Assembly: GCF_000002865.3 (NCBI RefSeq)
Contig: NW_001865044.1
Location: forward strand, 773,282-837,281
Direction of reading: 5' to 3'
Length of the DNA stretch: 64,000 nt
Origin: Monosiga brevicollis MX1
Lineage: Eukaryota; Opisthokonta; Choanoflagellata; Craspedida; Salpingoecidae
Part shown: positions 31,593 through 42,796 of the stretch, in pieces
Position numbering within the stretch: the first letter of the stretch is position 1
Layout of the letters: each line of letters begins with the position of its first letter
The notes under the pieces: model-generated
The model's input: the letters and a program-made list of their open reading frames with translations, nothing else
Told to the model about the DNA's origin: nothing
The model's database searches: none
Program-made: the position numbers and the translations under genes

Positions 31593-33505
31593 CGTGTTAA
31601 GGAGTAGGTCCTTTGTGCATTTTGTTGCATGCAGAGTCTCTGACGCGGTCATGGGTTTTGCATGTTTCTAGTCATTGTCGGTTTGCTGCTGCTGCTCGAG
31701 ACACGTGTCAAGGCGGCAGACGACGACCAAGCTCTTCGCGAGGATTTCCAACAGTCCAAGGCAACACAAACCGAGCTAACCTCGTTCTCCAACCTCGAAC
31801 GGTCTGTTGCTTGCGGCTCGCCGTTACTCATCTGCGATTTGGCACTCACCCTGAACGGTGCATGGTGAATTTGGCTTGTGCGGGTTTGCTGGAACAGGCG
31901 CCAAGCGCAAGCACTTGCCGTGCGTCGCCAACGCGAGCAGGAACATGCAGACAGTCACCATCATTGGTATGTTCCTGTCTTTTACTCTGCCCCCGACTGT
32001 CCCCGGCTCTTCCTGGCTGTGTCGGCTCCTGATGCGCCCATCGCTTCTGCTGTACCACTGTTTCGTGCTCAACCCGCCGTCACGGTCTGGCTTAACCGAA
32101 CAGGTACAACTTTTGGCGTCACCACCATCGCGATCACTCGCCGTCGAGTCCTGGCGTACACAGCCATCGCTTTCGTTTCTTCAATCGAAGCCGGGGTAAT
32201 CTATCCCTATCACACGACACCGACTTGGCCAGCCCCGAGTCTGGTTACGGTTGGTTCGACAATGAGAGCTCAATATCAAGCGCTGAGGCCACTCGCCTGT
32301 GGCGTAACCGTGCTGGGCTCAATTCCAAATTTACATGCATCCTTGTTCGACCATTTATAGGACGGCAAAGCAGCATCACGCACCGTTCCGCGTCTGATTT
32401 GCAAGATGCAAGCATGCGCTCGCAGCCTCGAAAACGCAGCGGTCTGCGCTCCTCTGCGTCCATGCCATCCTTCCAGCCCGAGGAGCCAGAAACTCCAAAG
32501 GGTGATAAGCCCAAACAGGTGCGTCGAGCGCGCACAAGGTTATGAAACATAAGCCAAGCCAGTTCGTTCTATCAAGTCATGTGCATGCCACACATTGTCT
32601 GCTAACCTTGTTTGTGGACCGCTGATGTTTAGCTGGGCTTTTATGCTGGGGCAGAGAGCACCACCTCGCTGGATCAGGCGTCAAGTACCGAGGATCTGCA
32701 TTTGCAGCTCGGTCAGGCCGAGGGTGGACCGGGCTTCGGCCGCTCTCGCAAGCCACGCACTTCCCTCATTCCGCGTCTCAGCAGTGTCTCCGAGAGCATG
32801 CACGAGGTGCGCTTCCCCCCCCCCCCCCCCCCAACTTTTTACGTGCATTGTCTTGGCTCATCCTCTTTTCTCCCCCGCTTCTTATCGATTTTGGGTTATG
32901 TGGCACCGTCAAACTAGCTGGATCAGCAGGCGCACCTGGCACCCGCAGAGTCGCTCAGTAACGTGTCTCGGGGCAGCGTGGACAGCGACGGAGGCGTGGG
33001 GTTGAACCTCACTATGGCGACTCGACCTGACGCATCCGACCTGATCGAACAGGATCCTGAACAGCTTTCCACGCGTGGCAAGATGGCCGTGCCACCTCGT
33101 CGGGCCATGTCGCTCGGCACGACTGAGCGCGAGCGCTCGCAATCCGCCGTGTCAGCCATGCAGCGCATTCGTCGCCAACGCGCGCAAGTTGAGCGACTGC
33201 CGTCGGTGGGGTCGGGTGAACTGACGCGCAACGATCACAGTAGCGCATCCCTTCGACGATTTAGCCTCTTTCATCGAAGCAATCATCCCTCCACGGACAA
33301 TTTCCTGCAGGAAATGGAGGACGAAGTCTTTTACATTGCGGAGGAAGGTCCCGATCCAGTTGGTGGTCCCGCCCCCACCAACAAGACCGAGCTCGCCCTC
33401 AACGGCGAATCATTCGACGGAGTTTTCATTGACATCCAGGTGCACGACCAGGACCAGCCACAAGCGGCGCATGAAGCAACGTTGCGTAGCAGCAGCGAAG
33501 CATAG
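28628..33505 (+). CDS. LtrA-family multipass membrane protein with long Ser-rich cytosolic tail
   Basis: Start at 28628 (MADPHFSRSAST). The first exon (28628-29095) is a Ser/Pro-rich, probably cytosolic N-terminus. Next exons carry the LtrA (low temperature requirement A, PF06772-type) core: AGELFYDLVFVA (29209-29259), then RIIETILIFATSWITWFHTN (29336-29452) and TPYSILVFLIMLGTLGHAI (from 29608). YAKIDLARPMLKKY (from 29929) follows, then the family hallmark ERNQLWVILILGESIISIA across 30359-30550, then more hydrophobic helices to about 31720. In all roughly 10-12 membrane helices are visible. From about 32100 to the stop the protein is hydrophilic and rich in Ser, Arg and acidic residues (RKRSGLRSSASMPSF, RPRTSL-like and PPRRAMSLGT sites), typical of a regulatory tail. 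The biochemical role of LtrA proteins is not established. Internal exon ends after 30,100 are approximate. Confidence 0.82.
29138..29159 (+). repeat. Poly-T tract in LtrA-like intron 1
   Basis: Run of about 22 T bases between the first (ends 29095) and second (starts 29209) coding exons. Confidence 0.9.
31539..31594 (+). repeat. (GT)n microsatellite in LtrA-like intron
   Basis: About 45 bp of GT ending in a short GCGC run, inside the intron following the LILVLT-encoding exon. Confidence 0.95.
32815..32832 (+). repeat. Poly-C tract in LtrA-like intron
   Basis: About 18 C bases just 3' of a splice donor in the region encoding the Ser-rich tail. Confidence 0.9.
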
Positions 33506-34621
33506 GGCTTTGTGTAGCCTTGTGGTTGAGTCTCCTTTCCCCCCTCGGCGTCCGCACCTTTCTGCATCCCCTTGGGAGCTACAGATCTTGTTATAGCCTG
33601 CCTTAACCGAGTCTTACTGATTTTCTTTTGGATAGTTGGCCACTTGTTGCGCGTGTATCTCGAGCAACTTGATGAATTTCTGGTCATTCCATCTTTTTTC
33701 CCTTGAGTTTTCTGTTATTCGATTCTAGCTTGCGCTCGCCGCATTCATGCCATAATGTCAATCTATCGACCACGGCAAAGCCTTTTCTTCTATCCCAGCA
33801 TCTCAATGAAGAAGGCCCCCTCTCAAAACTGCACATGTTCTTGCGCCACGTTTGGGTACCGCGACACAGCAAAAGTCACCTCACACACGAAGCGATCCAG
33901 ATGGCTTGACTGGCTCCAAGACCATCAGACGCCTCCATGATAGTCGGCAGGAGAAACTGCAGGCGGAGGCAATGTTCTATCAAATCCCACATGCCAGTGG
34001 TGCATGTTGTAGTGGTAGTATCATCAAACGTGGGGGTTTCGGCTTTTAGTCCTCTTTATGCCAGGATGCGACCACGTACAGCCACCACCGCCTCTACTGC
34101 CACCACCACCACCACCACCACCACGTTTCTTGTTGTGAAACAGCAATTGTCAGCACATGGTACAATTTGCTGTCCGCAGTTTTGTGAGCGTTCATCAAAA
34201 CAGTCAACCGGTTGACGCGTGCGCAACCGCGCTTGCGCGTTTGGTCGGGGTGCAGGGATCACTCTCAGTTTGCATCGTAAACCAGCATCTGTACAGTGAG
34301 TAGGGTGTGTCTGGGTGTGGCTTGCTAGGCAGCGATGAGCCGTTGGCAAGCGCCGTTCATCTGAACGGGTCTGCACCTTGCCAGCACCGCCAGTGTGGAA
34401 TCGTTGCATTTTTTTTGGGGCTGCGCTCGACGTGGAGTTGACTTGTTGGCGTCGGCGTCATTTGATTGCTCTTGCATAGCCTGCTGGGCCTGGACCTGGG
34501 CATGGCGCTTCACTGGTTTGCAGTGCTCAACTCAACACATCGACGTGTCTGGTCAGCCCTTTCTTCAGCTTGCTCGACGTGTAGCAGCAGCAACGTTTTG
34601 CGTCAACGGGCACGGACCATC
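33506..34621. other. Spacer upstream of MalZ-like gene
   Basis: About 1.1 kb between two plus-strand genes. It holds a (CCA)n run at about 34098-34122. An in-frame ATG at 34466 would extend the MalZ-like protein by 52 residues with a hydrophobic start, so part of this spacer may be coding. Confidence 0.5.
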
Positions 34622-36495
34622 ATGACCAGCCCAGGCTCCCATACACCAGCCATGGCAGCCACAGTGGCCACGCCATCAGTGCACACCAAGCTTCCCTTTG
34701 CGTTTCATGGCCAAGATGCGTTCTGGGTGCGTCCAGCGGGAGAGACCTTGCAGCTGCGCATGGCCACGGATGCGTCTGCTCAGCTCAAAGGCGTCTTTGT
34801 CCGTCTTGAGGTGGGTCTCGCAGTGAACCTCACATCAACCAACGAACGTATTTGCACGCTTGACTGGCAACGTCGTTCGTGCCTTCATATTTCCGTGAAT
34901 TTGACTGGCCCTAACTGCAACCCGGGCCTTGCGCCAATCTACTAGCCGGATAACGAGGAACATCGGGTCCCGATGGAGCTTGAGTCGACGAGCAACCGTC
35001 TGAACTACTGGGTGGCCACCGTGCCCTGCAATCGCGGTCAGTAGCGCCTGCATTTCTCTTGGGAGGACAGCGAGAATTAAAATAAAACTCGATGACAGCT
35101 GAAAGCCTGACAGAGTGGCTCGCTCTGTTGGTTGTCTTGTGGTGGGTTGCGTAGATCGAGCGCAGACGCACTACGCCTTCAAGATCTTGCTTCCTGACCG
35201 TCAGATTTGGCTTGATGCTAGGGGCATGTGGCCCCGCATCCCAGGTCGTGAGACGCACTTTTGTTACTGTTCGAGCACGCCGCCCACCTGGATCTACTCG
35301 CAGATCTTCTACCAAATATTTCCGGACCGATTCTGTAACGGCAAGGATTCGCTGAGCGTCCGGGAGGGCGAGTACACCTACTTGGGTGCGGCAGTGTCAC
35401 GGCGCGAGTGGGGGGCCTTGCCCCGCTCCGATGATGAACACCGCTGCTCTGAGTTCTTTGGCGGTGACCTGGTGGGCGTGCGTCAGAAGCTCGATTACAT
35501 CCAGGATTTGGGCATCACCGCTCTGTATTTGAACCCAATCTTCACCTCGCCCAGCAACCACAAGTATGACACGGTGGACTATTTGTCGATCGACAAACAT
35601 CTCGGTGGTGAAGAGGCTCTTTTGGCCTTGCGTGCAGAGACGAAGGAGCGAGGCATGAAGCTGGTGCTAGATGCCGTGCTCAACCACACGTCCTCTCACC
35701 ACCCTTTTATGGATCGCTACGGTGAGTTGGGCGTGCACGACTTCGGCCGCCCCAAAGGGCTGCCTCATCGTTTCGGCTTCATCCCGAGTTGAAACAACCT
35801 CGCTAGGTGAACACGGCACCGAAGGCGCGTATGGCAATCCCGCCTCTCTATATCGCGGTACGCAGTGTGTGATGTGTGTGGTGTGGGTTGTGGGTCGGGG
35901 GGAGAGGGTCAAACTACGGAACGCAACTTGGTGGGCCGATGTAGAGGTTGGGCCAACGTGCTCACCGTGTCTGGACAGAGTTTTACTTTTTTCAGGGTGA
36001 CGACTATGTCTCCTGGCTGGGCTATCATTCGCTGCCCAAGCTCAATCTGGCCAATGCCAAGGTTTGTCTCGCCCTAACGATTCGTGGCAGCATTTTGTGC
36101 CCAAAGCTGAACGGACTGCCGTCCTGGCCATCGGCGCGCTGTATGCCAAATAGGTGCAAGAGTACTTCTGGCTTGGCGATCAGGCCGTGGTCAAAAAGTA
36201 TTTGCAAAAGCCTTATGACATTGATGGGTGGCGCTTTGACGTGATTCACAGTGAGTCCCTTACTTTCACTGCATTGATTTTGATAACTCCTCACTCCGGA
36301 CCGCTTGCCTGCGTGTTGGGTTGTGCACTCAGTGCTGGGCGAGGGGGATACGGCGCGCAACAACAAGCTCTACGTTCAACAGCTGCGCACAGCTGTCAAG
36401 CATGCACGCGCCGACGCCTGGTTTTTGGGCGAGCACTTTTATGAGGCCACGGCCTGGCTCCAGGGGTCAGTTGCGTTGGTGGGGATCATGTCACG

Positions 36496-36572
<77 letters not shown>

Positions 36573-37491
36573 GACGTTTGGTTGGGTGCTGCAGCGATCT
36601 CGAGGACGGCGCCATGAACTACTACGGCTTTGCCCATCCGGTCCGGGCTTTTTTGGCGCAGCAAGACTTGATTTTCGAGCCCGTGCATGTGACGGGCAAG
36701 GAGATGGCGGCATGGCTGCGCGAGGCGCGGGGCAAGATTCCTTGGGCCAACGTTCTCTCCCAGCTCAACTTGCTAGACTCGCACGATACGCCACGCTTTC
36801 TGTGGCTGCTCAAGGGCAACAAGGCACTCATGCGCTTGGGTGTTGGGCTACTCATGACCTACCCGGGGGTTCCCTGCATTTACTACGGTGACGAGGTGCG
36901 TCAATTGGGACGGTTTGGTACCCTCGACTGACGGGAAAGGGGCAGCCCATCGGGTGCTGCTGGAGAATGTTTGATCTCGTTGCCACTCGTGTCATGGCAT
37001 CATGTTGGGTTGGGTTGCAACGTGGCCTGTAGGTGGGGCTCGAGGGAGGACCGGACCCCGATTGCCGCCGGTGCTTTCCCTGGCACGACGAAGGAAGCTG
37101 GGACCAGGATCTACTCGGCTATTATCGAACCATGACCGGGCTCAGGCGGGCTTGGCCGGTACTGCAAACGGGAGCCATGCTGGATCTCGACGCTGGGCGA
37201 GATACGTACGCATTTGCGCGTTTCCTCAAGGGAGAGCACGTCGTGATTGTTGCCCTGAATCGCAACCCGCACCAGACAGCCCAGATCACGGCTCTGGTCT
37301 GGCACTTGGGCTTGCCAGAGGAAGGAAGCCTGCAACAAGTTGATCTGAGTCCTTCGGCCCCAAGTCGTGCCCCCGGACGCGAAGCCGCAGCAGATGGCGT
37401 GCGGCACACTGGCGAAATCTCCTATCGTGACGGCACCCTAAAGTTGTCAGTGCCACCCGCCTCGCTTCTTGTGTTCGAGTATCGGTTCTAA
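34622..37491 (+). CDS. malZ-like: MalZ-like maltodextrin glucosidase (GH13)
   Basis: Alpha-glucosidase that releases glucose from maltodextrins in the bacterial MalZ family. Nine exons join in perfect phase: 34622-34810, 34946-35036, 35155-35721, 35807-35857, 35979-36061, 36154-36250, 36333-36465, 36595-36895 and 37033-37491, giving 656 residues (E. coli MalZ about 605). Seen: an N-terminal beta domain, IFYQIFPDRF, FFGGDLVGVRQKLDYIQDLG, YLNPIFTSPSNHKYDT, LVLDAVLNHT (region I), GWRFDVIHMLGEGD with the Asp nucleophile (region II), WFLGEHF with the acid/base Glu (region III), LLDSHDTPRF (region IV), and YPGVPCIYYGDEVGLEGG. Alignment to MalZ from memory is near colinear, including the MLGE..ARNN segment. 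No clear signal peptide from 34622, so probably cytosolic. Many introns show it is a settled eukaryotic gene, not contamination. Confidence 0.93.
36498..36570 (+). repeat. (GT)n microsatellite filling MalZ-like intron 7
   Basis: About 73 bp of pure GT within an intron only 129 bp long (36466-36594), so the repeat makes up more than half of the intron. Confidence 0.97.
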
Positions 37492-37561
37492 TCCCGCCAG
37501 CATTGAAAATTGACACAAGCTGGACCTCAAACCCAGATCGTGAGTGCACTCGGGCGACTTT

Positions 37562-37598
<37 letters not shown>

Positions 37599-38302
37599 AA
37601 AAAAAAAGCCGAGTGCGACCTTGACACAGAGAGAAAAAAAGAGTGACTGCGTCCGGGAACGGTTCAGCCTCTGGTGCAGGGCGGGGAGCAAGCTACTGCA
37701 GCCGACCCTTCGGAGGCGTTGTCTATGGCGATCACTGTTTGTGCTTGGCCACATTAGGGGCGACAACGCCGGCGGCTAGCTCATCTCCTCGGGCTGTTCC
37801 ACGTCATGCGTGTTCTTTAATCGACGTCCATTGCATGCGAGCAACGGATCAACGAAGCATACAGTCTAAGCGTGACGCCACCCCGCTCCACACCAGCAGC
37901 CAATCCTTGATGGTTTCCTCTCGTACTCGATGAATTCCCGATTGACTGGGCACTCCCAACCTGATCTTGGGTATAAGTTTGACATATGAGTGATAATTTA
38001 AGGCATGCTGTATTTATATAAACCCCCTCTATCTTGTCAAGGGGAGGCAATGAAAATTCCTTATTTTTTCCGGACAAGGCGGAACGAGTTTTTAGCTCAA
38101 GAGGCGGCGGCGTCACTTCAGCAGCGCAGCCAAGGCAGTAGGCTGAATGGACTGGGGGTAACGAAAGAAGAGGCGACCTGGGTTGCAGGGGTAGCTGTGT
38201 GCTGGCTCGAAGAAGCTTGCCGCTGTTGCCTCCTTCGTTTCTTTTCGAGGGTTTGAAGAGGAGGTGGTGGGTGGGCTGCATCAATCCCGGCATCATCAAA
38301 AC
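37492..38302. other. Spacer between MalZ-like and EF-hand genes
   Basis: Contains a (GA)n run at 37566-37595 and a short purine-rich run near 37,600-37,640. Otherwise unremarkable; should include the EF-hand gene promoter. Confidence 0.5.
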
Positions 38303-39456
38303 ATGGCGGATGAGGACAGCAAGTTCTCTGCCAAGCAGCTCAAGGAGTTTCGCCTGGCATATGGTTCGTTCCCGATGACTCCCACGAGTGCCTCAGAAGG
38401 GATGCGGGCAGAGAGTTGGGATCGCAGAGTCTGCTCGTGTGCGCCGACCATGTTGATGGCAGGCAACTTGACCAGCGGTTCCTGCCGCACCTCTCGAGTC
38501 TCAACCTCTGATGCGTGATGAATGGGTACTTTCGAGCACATTTAGGTATCTATGACGAGGATGGTGACGGCAAGCTCGACTCTGACGCCTGCTGCAAATG
38601 CCTGCGCGCCTGTGGTATCCCCCTCACGGAGAACGCCATTGCCGTACGTCTGCGTGTCAAGACCATTCCCGCCCCCTGCCCTTCTGGAATCTGTAGCAAG
38701 GCGTCAATCTGTTTGTCCTTCAGCACCTTCACAGTTTGATGCTGTGATGGGCTTATTTGCAGAATATCACGACCGATCTCGACATTTATTCTGATGGCGA
38801 GGTGCGCAGCCGAGTCCAAAGTGTCTTGGGCATTTCCTGCCATTTCTCATTGTCTGTGCATGTGTCCACTCATTCATCCGCGTAGGTCAACTGGGATGGG
38901 TTTATGGCCTTGATGGAAGAGCACCACAAGCCTCTGCCCACAGAGAAGGAGCTCATCGCTGCTTTCAAAGCGGTCTGTTTATCGCGCAGCTTTTCTCCCT
39001 CCTGCCCTCTGGTGAAGGAGCATATCTTTTTTCTTCCTGTTTTTTTTTTTTTTTTTTTGTTCTTTTTTTTTCTCTTGAGCCATTTGCCCGAGCATAAAGC
39101 CCTCACCATTGCGTTCCACCTTGCTTGGGATTTGGGCTGCAACAGATGGATGAGGATGGCTCAGGTGCCGTCAGCCGCAGTGAGCTGAAGCGTTTCCTTA
39201 CTAACGTCGGCGAAAAACTTAGCGAAGACGAGGTCTGTGGTGGTCATCTGAATCCCGACCTGAGTTCTTGCGTTGCTCTCAAACCGCTCCACTCGTTCTC
39301 ATTCCAACCCCGCCTTTGTTTTGCTTGCTGTGTGGTCATGTGTTGTCGCAGTTCGAGCAAATGGTGGCCGACATTGACACAGACGGAGATGGTGAAATTG
39401 ATTACAAGGAGTTTGCCAGCTTAATGGCCAAATCCTCGTCCTACAGTGACTTTTAG
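38303..39456 (+). CDS. Calmodulin-like protein with four EF-hands
   Basis: Six exons in consistent phase: 38303-38363, 38546-38643, 38763-38801, 38886-38972, 39146-39232 and 39352-39456, giving 158 residues, about calmodulin length. EF1 (YDEDGDGKLDSD), EF3 (DEDGSGAVSRSE) and EF4 (DTDGDGEIDYKE) have canonical calcium-binding loops. EF2 (DIYSDGEVNWDG) lacks the usual Asp/Asn at position 3 and has Gly at position 12 in place of Glu, so it probably does not bind calcium well. The two lobes are joined by a short linker (EEHHKPLPTEKE). It could be a light chain, centrin-like or calmodulin-like sensor; I do not assign an orthologue. Confidence 0.92.
39040..39070 (+). repeat. Poly-T runs in EF-hand gene intron
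   Basis: Two adjacent T runs (about 39040-39058 and 39063-39070) in the intron before exon 5. Confidence 0.85.
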
Positions 39457-39887
39457 GTTTCATCTTGCCTATAAACTGCCGAGCTCCTCAAAGTGCCTTT
39501 GTTGTATCGCTGGTGTGGTTGAGATTCGTGACATCTCACTCTCGCTGAATGTGCAAAAAAACGTGCAAAATATACACCCCCTGTGAGCACGGCGTGGGGG
39601 ACAACCCACCCACGTGTTTTGATGTCAACCAACTCCCGGCTTCCTGGCATGTCTGCATGTCAAGCATGTACATGTCAATTGATGATGGATTATACTCATG
39701 CTGTCGGGTGAGTTCCAACTTGAGGGCAATTGTTAGAATGCTGCCAAGTAGCTTTCGTCTCGATACGTTGGAAGGTATCTGGATGGATTGATGTGTAGGG
39801 AAGCGAAAGTATCAGCACCGGTACCACCGGTGCCTCTGCAACAAATCCTTGAACTTCACTCCTTCCCTGGGCACCGACTTCTGCTCT
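39457..39887. other. Convergent 3' spacer
   Basis: 431 bp between the stops of the EF-hand gene and the TMX3-like gene. No gene seen. Confidence 0.5.
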
Positions 39888-42211
39888 CTAGTCGGCCTTC
39901 TTGCTCTGAGCCGACTTGGCGGCTTGTTCCACCTTGGCTTGAGCCTTGTCCTCACGGAACAGGGCCTGAAAGGCAACGATCATGGCGCACATGGCACAGA
40001 ATAGGGTCACACCCATCAAGATGGGTTGCTCGTCCCGGAGGTACACAAAACCGGCCATGATGGACTGCAGTTGCCTGCCCGATCGGGGGCAAAGCCATTC
40101 CCAACGTCAGATGGAGCGGGGCAACAAGTCAACTCGGGTGGCGCGACGGAGCGACAGGTCACGGCTCACATACTTTTCCAAAAAGCGGCTACTTGAATTG
40201 ATGCTGCTGCCCTCAACCTGCAAGTGGCCGGTCGAAGAAATCGCAAAAGCGTGCGTCAGGACCCTAGTTGTACCTGCAGTGGCAACAAATGCAGTGTGGT
40301 GCGAGCGAACCGACCTTGCCAGCCTTGACGTCGGCCAAGAAAGCTTGAACGGCCGCCGTATCAGCAACATCGCCGTCATACATGAAGAAGACCATGTTTG
40401 CTTGATCATGAACCTAGAATTGATCCAGAGCACGCAAGTGATACACTGAGCTGATGGGTGTGGCCATGCATGGGCGGATCGGGCATGCAAGCAAGCAGCA
40501 GATAGAGGCCACAGATGTTGTTTAGCCGCTCAAGCGGTGCACACGCACCACCAAAATGGGCAGCTGGTTTGTGTCTGCCTGCCAGATTTTGTTCACGAGA
40601 AAGGGGATCTACAAGGGGGGCAGGATGCCAAATGAGGGGCGAGCCCATGGCACAGGAGTTGCAGCAAGCACTGAAAACCCATGCAGCATTGCGCACCATT
40701 TTGGGTTGCATGAAAGCAAATTGTTGGTCCTCAATGACGTTGGCCAGCTTCAAAGCCTGCGCGGCCCCTGTGGAATCGGCGTCTTCCACCAGGAGCACGG
40801 CCACGCTGGGCGGATTCTTGTTTCCATAAAAACCACGTGCATTCTGCGAGTTGAACTCAAAGACGCGCGGGAAACGGTGCAACAAAGCCCACTGGCGCCC
40901 GGCATGCAATGTGTCACGGAAAAGGCGTGGCCAAAGATGATTACAGATACATGTCAGGTGTGAAACTGCGACAAGTCATGCAATGGCCTTACGTCTGCCA
41001 GATTCTCGGGTTCACCGGTGTAAGTCAAGGTTTCCTCATCCTTGCAGAGATAAATGCCGGGCGTCAGCGACAGGCCCGCATCCGCAACAACAGCAGGCGT
41101 GGCCACAGCGCAGGCCACGTTGGGCAGCATATCACCGGCAGCTAAGATGCATGACGGTGATGATGTCGTGAGATTTGCGGTGGCAGTGAAGAAGGTCGGC
41201 CAGGATGGTCGAGACAGGCACCATTGTTTATACCGCGTTCGAGGGCCGTGGCAGGTGCTTTGTCTTGCACGAACAGCACAAAAGGCGTTGTCTTGGCCGC
41301 GACCAGGCGGGTGGCAAGGTCGTCCTTTGAGCTCACGCGCGCAATCAGAGGCTTGTTANNNNNNNNNNNNNNNNNNNNNNNNNNNNNNNNNNNNNNNNNN
41401 NNNNNNNNNNNNNNNNNNNNNNNNNNNNNNNNNNNNNNNNNNNNNNNNNNNNNNNNNNNNNNNNNNNNNNNNNNNNNNNNNNNNNNNNNNNNNNNNNNNN
41501 NNNNNNNNNNNNNNNNNNNNNNNNNNNNNNNNNNNNNNNNNNNNNNNNNNNNNNNNNNNNNNNNNNNNNNNNNNNNNNNNNNNNNNNNNNNNNNNNNNNC
41601 CCCCCCCCCCCCCCCCCCAACGGAGGGAAAAATAATTTCACAACAAAAAATTGGAAAGCTCATGGGAGAAGCGATGAGATATAATAAGGGGGCCCAGAAA
41701 TCGGGCTCTAAACGCACTGCCGTGTTGAGTACAATCCACTTTGACCACGTTGACAGCCAAATCATCAGGAATGAGGCCATTGAGCTTGTCCCAAGTCGGC
41801 GCCAACTGCTTGCAGTGACCGCACCAGGGCGCTGTCGCGGAGGGTGACACGAACAGGACGATGCAGATGAGAGAAGCATGCCTCGATTCAGGCAATGGCA
41901 AGCACCAAATCTGCCAAAACCCACCATAAAACTTGACAAAGAGCGCTGTCTGCTGGCGCAGCGTCTCAAATTCCTCGGCATTGACTTGCTAGGAGCAGAG
42001 AACAAGTTGTGCCCACAATCAAGTCTCAGGTCAGTGACGTGGCGTGGCGCGCCGCGCTCGAGCCCGAGACAAAACCGCAGCTATGTTGGGTACCATGCGC
42101 ATTGGCACTGACCTGCGCAACCGCCTCCTCCGCGTTGACCGCCCGCAGCGACGTCAAGGCCACGAGGGCCACGAGAGCGAGGCTCCAGCCCGCCGCCGAT
42201 TGAAGCAACAT
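39888..42211 (-). CDS. TMX3: TMX3-like transmembrane protein disulfide isomerase (gap inside)
   Basis: ER membrane thioredoxin-fold oxidoreductase. The first exon (from 42211) encodes a signal peptide (MLLQSAAGWSLALVALVALT). An exon near 41935-41990 encodes NAEEFETLRQQTALFVKFY, and the exon ending near 41845 starts APWCGHCKQLAPTWDKL with the CGHC active site. An assembly gap removes the rest of this domain. Beyond it are further thioredoxin-fold pieces without a CxxC (TTPFVLFVQDKAPATA, LTPGIYLCKDEE, NPPSVAVLLVEDAD, MVFFMYDGDVADT). The last exon gives one membrane helix (ILMGVTLFCAMCAMIVAFQALF) and a short basic tail ending KKAD, a KKxx-type ER retrieval signal. This one-active-domain layout with C-terminal membrane helix and dilysine signal fits TMX3 best among PDIs. 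Internal exon borders are approximate. Confidence 0.78.
41359..41599. other. Assembly gap (241 N)
   Basis: Run of N within the TMX3-like gene, flanked on the right by 19 C bases (41600-41618). The homopolymer probably caused the gap. Frames crossing it are artefacts. Confidence 0.99.
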
Positions 42212-42462
42212 GATGAGCGGTGGTCAACTAATGCTGGCCGCAATCCTAACCCAATGACAATGCTGCTTTGTGAATTTCAACACCTGATCAACTGGCCCAT
42301 CACCCCAAGGACCCTGTCTTCACCACATCAATTCAGACAGCCAAGTGCCATTGCATTTGCCGCTCCATGCCGCCGCCGCCCCTCGCATGCACCCTCCAAC
42401 GACAGCAGTCCCTTGCTTACCGTTACCGTTGCGATAAAAATTGCCCACTGTCTAATTCCACG

Positions 42463-42539
<77 letters not shown>

Positions 42540-42553
42540 TGTATCTGTATCTG

Positions 42554-42590
<37 letters not shown>

Positions 42591-42796
42591 TGCCAATGTC
42601 AGATAAAATATTATCTGACATTGAGTGCCGCACCGAACAGGCTGACATGCTGATATTTTCCAAGCACTTGCGCAAGCGTCATGAGATGATGGGTGTGCCA
42701 GGCAGTCGGAAGATCCTGATGGTGCCCATCCCCTCCCCCCTGATCCTCGCATTTTCCAGCTGAATCTTGATTCGTTTCTTGCCACGGAGCAGCGTC
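42212..42796. repeat. Divergent spacer with (GT)n, (CTGTAT)n and (CT)n
   Basis: Spacer between the TMX3-like and peroxidase-like genes. A (GT)n tract at about 42466-42538 runs directly into CTGTAT repeats (42539-42557) and (CT)n to about 42588, followed by a 13-bp-arm palindrome. Confidence 0.93.
42594..42623. repeat. Perfect inverted repeat, 13-bp arms, 4-base loop
   Basis: Left arm CAATGTCAGATAA (42594-42606), loop AATA, right arm TTATCTGACATTG (42611-42623). It lies about 170 bp upstream of the peroxidase-like start and just 3' of the (CT)n run. It could form a cruciform or be a binding site. Confidence 0.95.

Noticed and set aside
34622-37491. Bacterial contamination as the source of the MalZ-like gene.
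   Set aside because: Eight in-phase GT-AG introns and microsatellites within the introns show it is eukaryotic DNA.
41054-42005. Open frames on both strands crossing the N run.
   Set aside because: The N block is read as open sequence; real coding here is on the minus strand in separate exons.
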